From assembly GCF_001613465.1 (NCBI RefSeq), contig NZ_BDCK01000015.1:434001-498000 (forward strand): a DNA stretch of 64,000 nt, written 5' to 3'. This DNA comes from Nocardia niwae NBRC 108934 = DSM 45340. GTDB lineage: Bacteria; Actinomycetota; Actinomycetes; Mycobacteriales; Mycobacteriaceae. Within the stretch, counting starts at the first letter, position 1, and each line of letters starts with the position of its first letter. Below, piece by piece: positions 1 through 22,659 of the stretch. The notes beneath the pieces were generated by a model. That model made no database searches. It was not told the DNA's origin and saw only the letters and a list, made by a program, of their open reading frames with translations. The translations under genes and the position numbers were made by a program.

Positions 1-578
1 TGAGCGTCATCATCGTGCAAGCCGACGGCGCCAAGTACGCGCTGCGCCGCGACCCGGACGCGGCCGAACAGGCGCTCGGCACCATCGCGGGCACCGGCCG
101 CGAAGCATTGCGCGAACTGCGCCGGACCGTGGCCCTGCTGCGCACCGAGCACGCGCCCGACCAGCTGCCACAGCACGGCACCGCGGGCATCGCCAAGCTC
201 GTGGAGATGATGCGCGGCACCGGCCTGGCCGTGGAACTCGAGTTGAGCGGTGAACTCGACGACATCGCGCCCGAGGTCAGTCTGGGCGTGCATCGCATCG
301 TGCAGGAGTCGCTGACCAACACGCTGCGCCACGCGGGGCCGCACCCGAAGGCGTGGGTCCGGGTGCGCCGCACCGACGCCGACGTGCTGATCGAGGTCAC
401 CGACACCGGCGGGATCTCGCCGCACGACTCGGCGCGCATCCAGGGCAGCGGGCTCGGCCTGGTCGGGATGCGCGAACGCGTCGCCGTGCTGGGCGGCAGC
501 CTGGACGCGGGCCGCGATGCCGACGGATCCTGGCGTGTGCACGCCGGCATCCCGCTGCGGCCCGGCCTCGCGGAGTGA
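1..578 (+). CDS. NarL-family sensor histidine kinase, C-terminal part
   Basis: This is the C-terminal end of a membrane-type sensor kinase of the NarL/DesK class (HisKA_3 plus HATPase). The frame is open to the left edge, so the start and the sensor region lie outside the window. Visible are the end of the dimerisation helix (EALRELRRTVALLR) and the HATPase domain, with an N-box around HRIVQESLTNTLRHA, a D-x-G motif (VTDTGG) and the G2 motif GLGLVGMRERV. The kinase would phosphorylate the LuxR-type regulator encoded 117 bp downstream on the same strand, a standard two-component arrangement. The stimulus cannot be inferred from this part. Family assignment is confident; the specific system is not. 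Confidence 0.9.
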   Translation, partial: SVIIVQADGAKYALRRDPDAAEQALGTIAGTGREALRELRRTVALLRTEHAPDQLPQHGTAGIAKLVEMMRGTGLAVELELSGELDDIAPEVSLGVHRIVQESLTNTLRHAGPHPKAWVRVRRTDADVLIEVTDTGGISPHDSARIQGSGLGLVGMRERVAVLGGSLDAGRDADGSWRVHAGIPLRPGLAE

Positions 579-695
579 GCCGGGTCCCGCGTGCGTCACG
601 TAAACCGCTGCACTCCAATCGCATCCGGCATCGGTGCGGAACCGCCGCCGGACGGGCCGTCCGGTGCGTCGAAGCGTGCACGTTACATTGGGGAC

Positions 696-1355
696 GTGCC
701 GATCACCGTTCTCGTCGTCGATGACCAGGAACTCATGCGGATGGGATTGAAGATGGTGCTCGGCGCGCACCCGGACATCGACGTGATCGGTGAGGCGGCC
801 AACGGCGCGGCCGCGGTCGCCGCCGCGGCCGAACTGCGACCCGATGTGGTGCTGATGGACGTGCGGATGCCCGTGGTGGACGGGGTGGTCGCGACCAGCC
901 GCATCGTGGAGGCAGGGCACGGCAGCCGAGTGCTGGTCATGACCACCTTCGACCTCGACGAGCACGCGCTCGGCGCGCTGCGTGCGGGGGCGAGCGGGTT
1001 CCTGTTGAAGGACACTCCGCCCGAGGACCTCGTCTCGGCCATCCGCAGCGTCGCCGCCGGTGACGCCGTGGTCTCGCCGAAGGTTACCAAGCGCCTGCTG
1101 GACCGGCTCATCGCGGAGAACCCGGCGCGGACCCGCGACCCGGGCGTGCTCGACGTACTCACCGCCCGCGAGCGCGAGGTGCTCGAGCAGATCGCCGCCG
1201 GACGCTCCAACGCCGAGATCGCCGAACAGTTGTATCTATCGGAGGCCACGGTCAAGACGCATGTGGGCCGGGTGCTCACCAAACTCGGTCTGCGCGACCG
1301 GGTTCAAGCGGTCGTGCTGGCCTACGAGACCGGGCTGGTGCGGCCGGGCGGCTGA
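696..1355 (+). CDS. NarL/LuxR-family response regulator
   Basis: About 219 residues: an N-terminal receiver domain (ITVLVVDDQELMRMG, with the phospho-acceptor Asp in VVLMDVRMP and the conserved Lys in FLLKD), then a C-terminal LuxR-type helix-turn-helix (LTAREREVLEQIAAGRSNAEIAEQL ... ATVKTHVGRVLTKLG). It is a DNA-binding partner of the kinase just upstream. I start it at GTG 696 because the receiver fold begins there; in-frame codons back to 591 add 35 residues with no family match and lie in the intergenic part. A hairpin overlaps the stop codon. The function of the regulon is unknown. Confidence 0.92.
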   Translation: MPITVLVVDDQELMRMGLKMVLGAHPDIDVIGEAANGAAAVAAAAELRPDVVLMDVRMPVVDGVVATSRIVEAGHGSRVLVMTTFDLDEHALGALRAGASGFLLKDTPPEDLVSAIRSVAAGDAVVSPKVTKRLLDRLIAENPARTRDPGVLDVLTAREREVLEQIAAGRSNAEIAEQLYLSEATVKTHVGRVLTKLGLRDRVQAVVLAYETGLVRPGG

Positions 1356-1373
1356 GACCGGGCCGATCTCAGC
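1351..1373 (+). terminator. hairpin at the end of the response regulator gene
   Basis: Perfect 7-bp inverted repeat GCTGAGA-N9-TCTCAGC that includes the stop codon. There is no T-tract, which is usual for high-GC actinobacterial terminators. It separates the two-component pair from fxsA. Confidence 0.4.
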
Positions 1374-1447
1374 GACCTATCAGGCGGATCGGGGAGCAAA
1401 ATCCCGGTGCGGGACGTTGACCGGGTAGATCGTCCGAAAGGATCGCC

Positions 1448-1930
1448 ATGCCCGCCCTGTTGTTCGTGCTGTACGCCGTCGTCGAGGTCGCCGCGCTGGT
1501 CGCGGTCGGTCAGCTGATCGGCGTGCTGTCCACCATCCTGCTGCTCATCGCCGGATCGGCCGCGGGCATGCTGCTGGTCGGGGCGCAGGGACGGCGGGTG
1601 TTCGAGCAGTTCCGCCGGGCCGCGCGCGGGGAAGTGGCTCCCGGGACCGCCGTGGCAGACGGCGCCCTGGTCGCGGCGGGCGGGGTGCTGATGTTCGTGC
1701 CCGGCCTGGTCACCTCCGTGTTCGGCCTGCTCCTGCTGCTGCCTCCGACGCGGTTGCTGGTACGGCCCCTGGTCACGGCGTTCGCGGCGCGGCGCTTCCG
1801 TCGGCTCGTCGCGGCCGCGCCGTACCGTGGCGTGATCGTCGACGGCGGCGAAGTGGTCGACGGCGTCGTGGTGGGGCAGTGGTACGACGACGGCCAGGGC
1901 AACGCGCGCCGCGCGATCAGCGCGTCCTGA
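1448..1930 (+). CDS. fxsA: FxsA family membrane protein
   Basis: A 160-residue protein of the FxsA family. In E. coli, FxsA overproduction relieves exclusion of phage T7 by the F plasmid; its role in actinobacteria is not established. Hydrophobic segments near residues 4-45 (LLFVLYAVVEVAALVAVGQL, then ILLLIAGSAAGMLLVGAQG) are followed by a hydrophilic stretch with VADGALVAAGGVLMFVPG, the conserved family core, and then FGLLLLLPPTRLLVRPLV. The short basic/acidic tail is cytoplasmic by inference. ATG 1448 is preceded by GAAAGGA at good spacing. In mycobacteria the homologue lies just upstream of the lnt/ppm1 gene, as it broadly does here. Confidence 0.88.
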   Translation: MPALLFVLYAVVEVAALVAVGQLIGVLSTILLLIAGSAAGMLLVGAQGRRVFEQFRRAARGEVAPGTAVADGALVAAGGVLMFVPGLVTSVFGLLLLLPPTRLLVRPLVTAFAARRFRRLVAAAPYRGVIVDGGEVVDGVVVGQWYDDGQGNARRAISAS

Positions 1931-1986
1931 CGGCGAAGTCGGCGCACCCGGTTCCGCGCGCCGCCGCGAAGGGCTATCGTGGCGCG

Positions 1987-2241
1987 ATGGCCACCGAGCA
2001 ACTCACCGTGACGGTGAGCGAGGAGCTGGCCGCCGCGGTGAAACGCGCGGCGGCGGCTGCGGGACAGTCGATTTCCGGATTCACGGCTGCGGCGCTGCGG
2101 CTGGAGCTGATCGCCGTGGAGGCGGGCTGCCTGCCCACGGCGGCCGTGGGAACCGGAGGTGCGCCGCCGGAATACGCGGAGGTGATGGCGGTGCTGGCGC
2201 AGCCGGAGGATCTGGCGCGTCAGCCCGTGCTGAACGGCTGA
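1987..2241 (+). CDS. small RHH-like hypothetical protein
   Basis: An 84-residue protein. Residues 5-40 (QLTVTVSEELAAAVKRAAAA then GQSISGFTAAALR) have the strand-helix-helix pattern of ribbon-helix-helix DNA-binding or antitoxin-like proteins; the rest is low in features. ATG 1987 is chosen because the RHH-like segment starts right after it; the longer open frame reads back into fxsA. No toxin-like partner is adjacent: the next gene is an amidohydrolase 40 bp downstream on the same strand. It may be a small regulator cotranscribed with it. The fold is inferred from pattern only. Confidence 0.6.
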   Translation: MATEQLTVTVSEELAAAVKRAAAAAGQSISGFTAAALRLELIAVEAGCLPTAAVGTGGAPPEYAEVMAVLAQPEDLARQPVLNG

Positions 2242-2281
2242 CCGAAACCGCTGGACCGGCCATACGGCAGACTGGTGCCTC

Positions 2282-3880
2282 GTGAGTACCCAGTTGCTGA
2301 TCGGCGGTCGTTTCTACAGTGCCAGTTCACCCGACGCCACGGCGATGGCGGTGAGTGACGGGACCATCGTCTGGCTGGGCGCCGAGCAACCGGGGCGCGC
2401 GCTGCATCCGGACGCCGAGGTGATCGACCTCGGCGGCGCCTTCGTCGCGCCCGCCTTCGTCGATCCGCATGTGCACGTCACCGCATTGGGCCTGAAGCTG
2501 ACCGGACTCGATCTCTCGGCCGCACGATCGCTCGAGCACTGCCTGCGACTATTGCGCGAGTTCGCCCAGGCGCACCCCGAGGGCGCGGTCCTGGGCGATG
2601 GCTGGGATGAGACCACCTGGCCGGAGGGCAGGCCGCCCACCGTCGAGGAGATCGACGCGGCCGCGGGCGCGGGCAGGCACGTGTACCTCTCGCGGGTGGA
2701 CGCGCACTCCGCGGTCGCGTCCTCGGCGCTGCTGGACACGCTGCCGGAGCTGGCGGCGGCCGACGGATTCACCCGCGGCGAGCCCGTGCGTGCCGCCGCC
2801 CACCACGTGGTTCGCACCGCGGCGCTGGCGAGTCTGTCTCGGGCGCAACGGGATCGAGCGCGCGCCACGGCACTGGACCACGCCGCCGCACACGGCGTCG
2901 TCGCCGTCCACGAATGCGCGGGCCCGGAGATCGCGGGTCGCGCCGACGTCCGCGAGCTGCTCGAGTTCGAGCACGGGGTCCAGGTGCGGGCCTATTGGGG
3001 AGAGGCGGTGCGCAGCGTCGAGCATGCGCGCGCCCTGATCGACGAACTCGGTGTGCACGCCCTCGGCGGCGATCTGTTCGTCGACGGGTCCTTCGGATCG
3101 CACACCGCATGGCTGCGCGCACCCTACGCCGACGAAACAGGGTGCGGCCGAAGCTATCTGGATGTCGACGCGATCGCCGACCACATCCGGGCCTGCACAG
3201 TCGCCGGTATCCAGGCCGGATTCCACGTGATCGGCGACGCCGCCATGGACGCCGTCGTGGCCGGTGTCGAACGGGTGACCGCAGAGCACGGCGGCCCGGC
3301 GGTCGCGGCGCTCGGGCATCGCGTCGAGCACGCCGAACTGCTCGACGGCGAGCACATCGCCCGCCTTGCGCGCTGGGGCGTGATCGCCAGTGTGCAACCG
3401 GGATTCGACGCCGCGTGGGGTGGACCGCACGGCATGTACGCCGCGCGGCTCGGCGCCGAGCGCGCCGCGGCGCTGAACCCGTTCGCCGCTATGGCCGCCG
3501 CGGGCGTCGCTCTCGCGATCGGATCCGACGCCCCGGTCACCGCGCTCGATCCGTGGGCGGCGGTACGTGCCGCGGTCGGCCACCGCACACCCGGCCACGG
3601 CCTGTCCCCGCGCGCCGCCTTCGCCGCGGCCACGCGCGGTGCCTGGCGTGCGGGCGGCGTTCGCGACGGAGTGGCGGGCACCCTTGTGCCAGGTGCGCCC
3701 GCGTCGTACGCGATCTGGGAAGCCGGCGAACTCGTCGTCACCGCGGCCGCCGATTCGGTGCAGCGCTGGTCCACCGACCCGCGCTCGCGGGTACCGGGGT
3801 TGCCCGCACTGGATACCGGCGCGCCGCTGCCCGAGTGCCTGCGTACCGTCCATCGCGGGGTGACGATCTATGCGAAATGA
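2282..3880 (+). CDS. amidohydrolase family protein (YtcJ-like)
   Basis: A 532-residue metal-dependent hydrolase of the amidohydrolase_3/YtcJ type, cytoplasmic, substrate unknown. Family marks: a beta-sandwich start ending in GGAFVAPAFVDPHVHV, where the HxH metal ligands lie; GFHVIGDAAMDAV and LGHRVEHAEL with further ligands; and IGSDAPVTALDPW with the catalytic/metal Asp. The length is normal for the family. The start is GTG 2282, 40 bp after the preceding small ORF. Family membership is clear; substrate specificity (formamide, hydantoin-like or other) cannot be read from the sequence. Confidence 0.88.
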   Translation: MSTQLLIGGRFYSASSPDATAMAVSDGTIVWLGAEQPGRALHPDAEVIDLGGAFVAPAFVDPHVHVTALGLKLTGLDLSAARSLEHCLRLLREFAQAHPEGAVLGDGWDETTWPEGRPPTVEEIDAAAGAGRHVYLSRVDAHSAVASSALLDTLPELAAADGFTRGEPVRAAAHHVVRTAALASLSRAQRDRARATALDHAAAHGVVAVHECAGPEIAGRADVRELLEFEHGVQVRAYWGEAVRSVEHARALIDELGVHALGGDLFVDGSFGSHTAWLRAPYADETGCGRSYLDVDAIADHIRACTVAGIQAGFHVIGDAAMDAVVAGVERVTAEHGGPAVAALGHRVEHAELLDGEHIARLARWGVIASVQPGFDAAWGGPHGMYAARLGAERAAALNPFAAMAAAGVALAIGSDAPVTALDPWAAVRAAVGHRTPGHGLSPRAAFAAATRGAWRAGGVRDGVAGTLVPGAPASYAIWEAGELVVTAAADSVQRWSTDPRSRVPGLPALDTGAPLPECLRTVHRGVTIYAK

Positions 3881-4999
3881 GCGGCCCGGGGACGTGGTGG
3901 CTCCCGGCCGTCCCGTGTCCGATATTCCCGTGCGCCGCCACGGGTGTGCTCGGCGCGCCCGGACCTTCGCATTCGACCGGCAGGTATCGTCTCTCCGGCC
4001 CGCGTTGGCCAGCCGCTCGGCAGTCGGCATCGAGCATGTGCCGGAAGGTGGAGAACACGATGTGGACCGCGGCCGGCGAATGTCGGTAACCGTGTTTCTC
4101 CCGGGGGGTTGCCCGGCAGCGGAATTCGGCAACGGTGAGGACCGAGTGTCCGGCCTGTCCGTCGATCGGCTCGGCGCCGTGCGTTCGCTCGCCCACGCGC
4201 GGTGGCGTCCAGCCGGCGGAGAGCCGGCCTCGGCGCCGTGGCGCCCTCTTCCCACCGCGCCATCCGCGTCCAGCGCAGTCCTTGCCATAGCGGCGATTGC
4301 GGTCCTGGCAGGTCGGCGGCCGGGCGACTCGCGCTCGGCCATCCCATGCTTGGCCCGTCTTGTGGTCGCGGAGCATCGCCGCCGAACCGGAGGGCTAGTG
4401 GATATGGCACTGAGTGTCAGATCGCTGACCGAGCGCGCCAGGGGCCAGGGTGGGCGAGCGGACGATTTCGGTGCGCGACCGTGCACGGGGCATCGGACGA
4501 GGCTGTCGCGCCAGGAGGCGGCCGAGCAGGTGAACGCCGGATTCCTTCCGGCTGACGAGCGGCTTCGGATGGCGCGCGAGCTGGTCGTTTGCCGGACGGC
4601 GGATCGATGGAATCCGGCGACGGAATGGCTTGCCGACCGGGCGCGATCGCAGGCTGCCGGTTCGCTGCTCGCTGTCGCGGATCGCCGATTCGTCCGGCGA
4701 ACGGCGGCCGGTACGCCGACTTCGGCGAAAGGGAGGTTAACGATCCGGTGGGGTGCGGCGATATCCGGGTGGACGCCGGATGACTCCGGCGCGGCGGTGA
4801 CTCGCGGTTTTCGGCCGACACGGGACAACCGGCGCGTCGGCGTCGGCCTACGTTCGCGACATATGCTGCCCACGATTTTTCATGTGACGAACGCCATGGC
4901 CGTCCGGCCGCATTCCGCCGACCAACGGCCGGTGGATCGGTCGACGTCGTGCCGACCGGCGCGGGGGCGGTCGGCGGCTGACCGGCGGTCGCCGGTCCG
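3881..4999 (+). other. 1.1-kb stretch without a convincing gene
   Basis: An open frame of 383 codons crosses this stretch on the plus strand (3870-5021) and others cross on the minus strand. None has a recognisable domain, the translations are Arg/Pro/Ala-rich as expected of shadow frames, and no start has a good ribosome binding site. Third-position GC in the plus frame is noticeably lower than in neighbouring genes. Short GC-rich inverted repeats occur (for example GCCGGC-N5-GCCGGC near 4213-4229). It could be a decayed gene or a long 5' region of lnt. Confidence 0.5.
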
Positions 5000-6694
5000 A
5001 TGGCTGACAGTGGCCGAGTGATGGTGGGAGAGCGAGTGCTCGGCTCGGTGCGGCAGATCGCCGCAGTGGTGCGCGGGCACGAGGTGGCGGCGCGCTCGGC
5101 GGCGGCGATCTTCGCGGGGCTGCTGCTGTTCGGCAGCTTCCCGCCGCGGCCGTGGTGGTTTCTCGCCCCGCTGGGCATCGCGATACTGACCCTCACCGTA
5201 CGCGGTGGTGGTCGGCTGCGGGCGGGGTTCGGGTACGGATTCCTGGCCGGACTGGCCTTTTTCGTTCCGCTGCTGCCGTGGACCGGCATCTACGTCGGTC
5301 CGCTTCCGTGGCTGGCGCTGTCCACCGTCTGTGCGCTGTATCTGGGCGTGTTCGGACTGCTCGCCCGGCTCGTCGGCACGTTGCCCGGCTGGCCCCTGTG
5401 GGTGGCACTGGCCTGGACCGCGGCCGAGTGGGGCAGATCGAACTTCCCGTTCGGTGGTTTCCCCTGGGGCCGTTTGGCCTTCGGCCAGGCCGACGGCTGG
5501 TTTTTGGCGCTGGCGGCGGTCGGCGGAGCGCCGCTGGTCGGGTTCGCGGTGGCGCTGACCGGAACCGGTGCGGCCGCGTTGACGTCCCTGCTCTGGTCGG
5601 CCGGTGACGGCCGTCGAACGGCCGATTCCGAGACCGGCGGCACTGCCACGACCGCGGTGCGCAGACACATCCCCGTGACCCGACTCGGGTACGCCGCTGC
5701 GGCTTTCACCGTGCTCGTCATGCCGCTGACCGGTCTCCTGCTCCGGTCGGCGCTACCAGATCCGGACAAGGGCGACAGAACGGTCACGGTCGCGGCGATC
5801 CAGGGCAGCGTGCCGCGTCTCGGGCTGGATTTCAACGAACAACGGCGGGCGGTGCTGGACAACCATGTGCGGCGCACCGAAGAGCTGGCCGCCGAGGTGG
5901 CGGCGGGCCGCGCGCCGCGCCCCGATGTGGTGATCTGGCCGGAGAACTCCTCGGATATCGACCCGTTGCGCAATGCCGATGCGGCCGCCCTGATCACCGC
6001 CGCTTCCGAGCGAATCGGCGCACCGATTCTGGTCGGCGCCGTGCTGATCAACCCCGATCGGACCACCACCAACTCGGTGATGGTGTGGAACGGCGCGGAT
6101 GGCCCCGGTGAGCGGCACGACAAGAAGATCATCCAGCCGTTCGGCGAGTATCTGCCGATGCGCGACTTCTTCCGTCGTTTCTCCGAATACGCCGATCGTG
6201 CGGGGTATTTCGTGCCGGGACATGGTGACGGCGTCGTGCGCGCGGCGGGTATCGACATCGGCGTCGCGACGTGCTATGAAGTCGCCTTCGACCGGGCATT
6301 CGAGGATGCGATGCGGGCTGGTGCCCAACTGCTCACGGTGCCGACGAACAACGCGACCTTCGGCGACAGCGAGATGACCTATCAGCAATTGGCCATGTCC
6401 CGCATCCGTGCCGTCGAGCACGGCAGAGCCCTGGTCGTCGCGGCCACATCGGGTGTCAGCGCAATTATTGCCGCCGACGGCAGCGTGCGGCAGGAAACCG
6501 CGTTATTCGTGCCCGCCGCTCTGGTCGCCGAGCTGCCGCTGCGCGAGGACAGTACGCTCGCAACGCGAATAGGGCCCGCACCGGAGCGGGTTTTCGTTAT
6601 CCTGACGGCTTCGGCCGCGTTGGTGGCGGTCTTCCGGCGGCGCTCCGCGCGCGAAGAGGTCCGAACGGCGCGGCGCGCCGGGGGTAGCCGATAA
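5000..6694 (+). CDS. lnt: apolipoprotein N-acyltransferase
   Basis: A 564-residue integral membrane enzyme that adds the third acyl chain to the N-terminal Cys of lipoproteins. The N-terminal half has about six to seven hydrophobic segments, including the family signature around residues 130-160 (TAAEWGRSNFPFGGFPWGRL). The C-terminal half is a nitrilase domain with the expected Glu-Lys-Cys triad: Glu in DVVIWPENS, Lys in RHDKKIIQPFGEYLP and Cys in GVATCYEVAFD. In M. tuberculosis this domain is fused to polyprenol-phosphate mannose synthase (Ppm1); here the protein ends after the nitrilase domain and no synthase follows. The start is uncertain: ATG 5000, ATG 5021 or GTG 5036. Confidence 0.93.
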   Translation: MADSGRVMVGERVLGSVRQIAAVVRGHEVAARSAAAIFAGLLLFGSFPPRPWWFLAPLGIAILTLTVRGGGRLRAGFGYGFLAGLAFFVPLLPWTGIYVGPLPWLALSTVCALYLGVFGLLARLVGTLPGWPLWVALAWTAAEWGRSNFPFGGFPWGRLAFGQADGWFLALAAVGGAPLVGFAVALTGTGAAALTSLLWSAGDGRRTADSETGGTATTAVRRHIPVTRLGYAAAAFTVLVMPLTGLLLRSALPDPDKGDRTVTVAAIQGSVPRLGLDFNEQRRAVLDNHVRRTEELAAEVAAGRAPRPDVVIWPENSSDIDPLRNADAAALITAASERIGAPILVGAVLINPDRTTTNSVMVWNGADGPGERHDKKIIQPFGEYLPMRDFFRRFSEYADRAGYFVPGHGDGVVRAAGIDIGVATCYEVAFDRAFEDAMRAGAQLLTVPTNNATFGDSEMTYQQLAMSRIRAVEHGRALVVAATSGVSAIIAADGSVRQETALFVPAALVAELPLREDSTLATRIGPAPERVFVILTASAALVAVFRRRSAREEVRTARRAGGSR

Positions 6695-6781
6695 CATTCC
6701 CCGCCGAGCCGCCGATAACCGAACGTCAGGTTTGTTCCTCCCCCTACCGCCCCGAAAGTAATGGTGCGGAATTGAGTTGCG

Positions 6782-6800
6782 CATTGTTCGCCGGACAATG
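6782..6800 (+). promoter_or_regulatory. inverted repeat upstream of the NRPS
   Basis: Perfect 6-bp arms CATTGT-N7-ACAATG, located about 270 bp before the NRPS start in a stretch of lower GC (6695-7071) that must carry the operon promoter. It could be an operator. No IdeR-like iron box was seen in this promoter region. Confidence 0.3.
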
Positions 6801-6928
6801 AAGGCGATCTTCGGAGTACCATCGAACGGTCTGGTCAGGACCCGTTTTGGTTCAGCTCGACCTACTTGAGTCGCAATGTTTGCGGAAATGTAACCAACCA
6901 AAGTGGCCTTCTGCCAAGGACGTTGGAT

Positions 6929-7071
6929 GTGAAACAAATCCAATACGTCGGCAATCCGGCTGAAGCGATGCTCCGAATCATAGGGCGTGGATCACGTCCT
7001 CCGGCTGGCGCGTGCGCTTGCTGGGGCGGTGCTCGGGGAGTTGCGTCAACAGCGGCAGAACGGAGTGATTG

Positions 7072-7072
<1 letters not shown>
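6929..7072 (+). CDS. possible 47-codon leader ORF coupled to the NRPS
   Basis: A short open frame starts at GTG 6929 after AAGGA at a spacing of 8 and ends in a TGA that overlaps the NRPS ATG (TGATG at 7070-7074), the classic layout for translational coupling. The peptide begins [19 protein letters not shown] and has an ACACWGG segment later. No family is recognised. It may be a leader peptide or a chance open frame; the ribosome binding site and the overlap are the only support. Confidence 0.35.
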
Positions 7073-20717
<13,645 letters not shown>

Positions 20718-20721
<4 letters not shown>

Positions 20722-21710
20722 GCTTCGCGGTAGAGGTGACCGGCCTGGTGAAGAATTACGGCCGGGCCCGCGTCCTGGACGAGATCGACCTACGCATCCC
20801 CACCGGCACCGTGATGGGCCTGCTCGGCCCGAACGGCGCGGGCAAGACGACGACCGTGCGGATCGTCACCACGCTGCTGAAGCCCTCCGCCGGGTCGGTG
20901 CGGGTGGCGGGCGTCGACGTGCTGCGCGATCCCTCGGCGGCGCGCAAGCGGATCGGCCTGTCCGGCCAGTACGCCGCCGTCGATGCCAACCTGTCCGGCT
21001 ACGAGAACCTGCGCATGGTGGCCCGGCTGTACGGGATGTCCCCGCGCCAGGCGACCGCTCGGGCCACCGAACTGCTCGGCGCGCTCGGGCTCGACTACGC
21101 CGCGCACCGCAGGGCGGGGACCTACTCCGGCGGCATGGCCAGGCGGCTCGACCTCGCGGGCGCGCTGGTCGCCCGGCCCCCCGTGGTGGTGCTGGACGAG
21201 CCGACCACGGGCTTGGACCCGCGCGGCAGGCTGGACATGTGGCGGGTGATCGGCGACCTCGTGGACGACGGGACCACGGTGCTGCTCACCACGCAGTATC
21301 TGGAAGAGGCGGACCTGCTGGCCGACCGCATCACCGTCATCGACCACGGGCGGGTCATCGCGCGCGGTTCGGCCGACGAGCTGAAGACCTCGATCGGCGG
21401 TGACCGGCTCACTGTCACCCTGGCCGCCGGGCAGGCGGCCGAGCCCGCGCTGGCCGTGCTGGCGCAGGTCGGCGTCGGCGAGCCCGGCCACGAGGCGGGC
21501 ACCGACGAGGTGTCGGTGGTGGTCGGCGACGGTTCGCGCACCATGGTGGAGGCGCTGCGCAGGCTCGACGACGCGGGCGTCTGCGTGGTCGACGCGAACG
21601 TGCACCGGCCGAGCCTCGACGACGTATTCCTTTCCCTCACCGGCAAGCCGGGCGGAACGTCCGTCGCGGAGCCGGAGACCGATGACGTACAAGAGGAGAT
21701 CATGTCGTGA
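20718..21710 (+). CDS. DrrA-type ABC transporter ATP-binding protein
   Basis: A 330-residue ABC ATPase of the daunorubicin-resistance (DrrA/CcmA-like) family. Walker A is [10 protein letters not shown], the signature motif is [16 protein letters not shown], Walker B is [12 protein letters not shown], and the switch region is [18 protein letters not shown]-terminal extension (about residues 230-330, ending near [14 protein letters not shown]) is typical of DrrA. The start GTG 20718 overlaps the NRPS stop (GTGA), with AAGGAGA just upstream, so translation is coupled. It most likely powers export of the NRPS product, with the permease encoded next; self-resistance is a known role for the family. 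Confidence 0.93.
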
Positions 21711-22582
21711 GTACGGCAATGGTGGGGGAGGCAGCCCCGAAGGCGGAGCCGCAGCCGAGAAAAGCCGCGGCGCAGCCGGGTTCCGCTCCCCGGCTGCGGT
21801 TGTTCCGGGACAGCGCGATCGTGGCCCATCGCAATCTGCTGACCATCCTGCGCGTGCCCACGCTGCTGGTGACCGCGACGATCCAGCCGCTGATGTTCGT
21901 GTTCCTGTTCGCCTACATCTTCGGCGCCTCGCTGGGCGGCGGCCAGTACCGCGAATTCCTGCTCGCCGGCATCTTCACCCAGACGGTGGCGTTCAACGCC
22001 GCGTTCACCACGGTGGGACTGGCCGGAGACCTGCAGAAGGGCATCATCGACCGGATGCGAGCGCTGCCGATGTCGCGGCTGGCGGTGCTGATGGGCCGCA
22101 CGCTGTCGGACCTCGTGGTCAACATCCTCAGCCTGGCGGTGATGGTGGGGTGCGGGTACGTGGTCGGGTGGCGCATCCACGGCAGCGTCGCCGACGCCGT
22201 GCTGGCGTTCGCCGTGATCCTGCTGTTCGCGTTCGCGATGTCCTGGGTCGGCGCGCTGACCGGCTTGCTGTCACCAACTGTGGAGGTGGCGCAGAGCGCC
22301 GGGCTGATCTGGCTGTTCCCCCTGACATTCATCTCCTCGGCGTTCATCTCGGCCGAGACTCTGCCCGGCCCGCTGCGCACGATCGCCGAATGGAATCCGA
22401 TCACCGCGGTCTCGGCAGCGGGGCGCAAGCTGTTCGACAACGATTCGCCGCCCACGTTCGTCCCGCCCAGCGGCTGGGCCGCCGACCACTGCGTCGAATA
22501 TGCGGCGGCCTGCTCGGTGGCGATCCTCGCGGTGGCCGTGCCGCTGGCGCTACTGCGCTACCGCAAGGTGGCCAGCCGATGA
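21707..22582 (+). CDS. DrrB-type ABC transporter permease
   Basis: A 291-residue ABC-2 type permease. A soluble N-terminal tail of about 45 residues (Ala/Pro/Lys-rich) precedes six hydrophobic segments, the first in LLVTATIQPLMFVFLFAYIFG; the family's cytoplasmic loop motif is seen as KGIIDRMRALPMSR. The GTG start overlaps the stop of the ATPase gene by 4 bp. Together they form a DrrAB exporter dedicated by position to the upstream NRPS. A third DrrC-like protein, as in the mycobacterial PDIM locus, is absent. The operon ends 26 bp later at a strong hairpin. Confidence 0.92.
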   Translation: MSTAMVGEAAPKAEPQPRKAAAQPGSAPRLRLFRDSAIVAHRNLLTILRVPTLLVTATIQPLMFVFLFAYIFGASLGGGQYREFLLAGIFTQTVAFNAAFTTVGLAGDLQKGIIDRMRALPMSRLAVLMGRTLSDLVVNILSLAVMVGCGYVVGWRIHGSVADAVLAFAVILLFAFAMSWVGALTGLLSPTVEVAQSAGLIWLFPLTFISSAFISAETLPGPLRTIAEWNPITAVSAAGRKLFDNDSPPTFVPPSGWAADHCVEYAAACSVAILAVAVPLALLRYRKVASR

Positions 22583-22607
22583 CCGGCGTGCGCTGACCCG
22601 AACAGCG

Positions 22608-22641
22608 AACGGCCGCCGCATCGAACGATGCGGCGGCCGTT
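22608..22641. terminator. bidirectional terminator between drrB-like gene and rbpA
   Basis: A perfect 14-bp stem (AACGGCCGCCGCAT and its complement) with a 6-nt loop, followed by T's on the plus strand and preceded by A's. It lies between two convergent genes, so it can serve both. Confidence 0.9.
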
Positions 22642-22659
22642 TTCGTGCGGCGCGAACCG

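Noticed and set aside
2549..4873. 774-codon minus-strand frame
   Set aside because: Antisense to the amidohydrolase gene and the following gap; no domain and no ribosome binding site.
3870..5021. 383-codon plus-strand frame before lnt
   Set aside because: No recognisable domain, Arg/Pro-rich, low third-position GC compared with neighbours and no start signal; kept only as a note on the gap.
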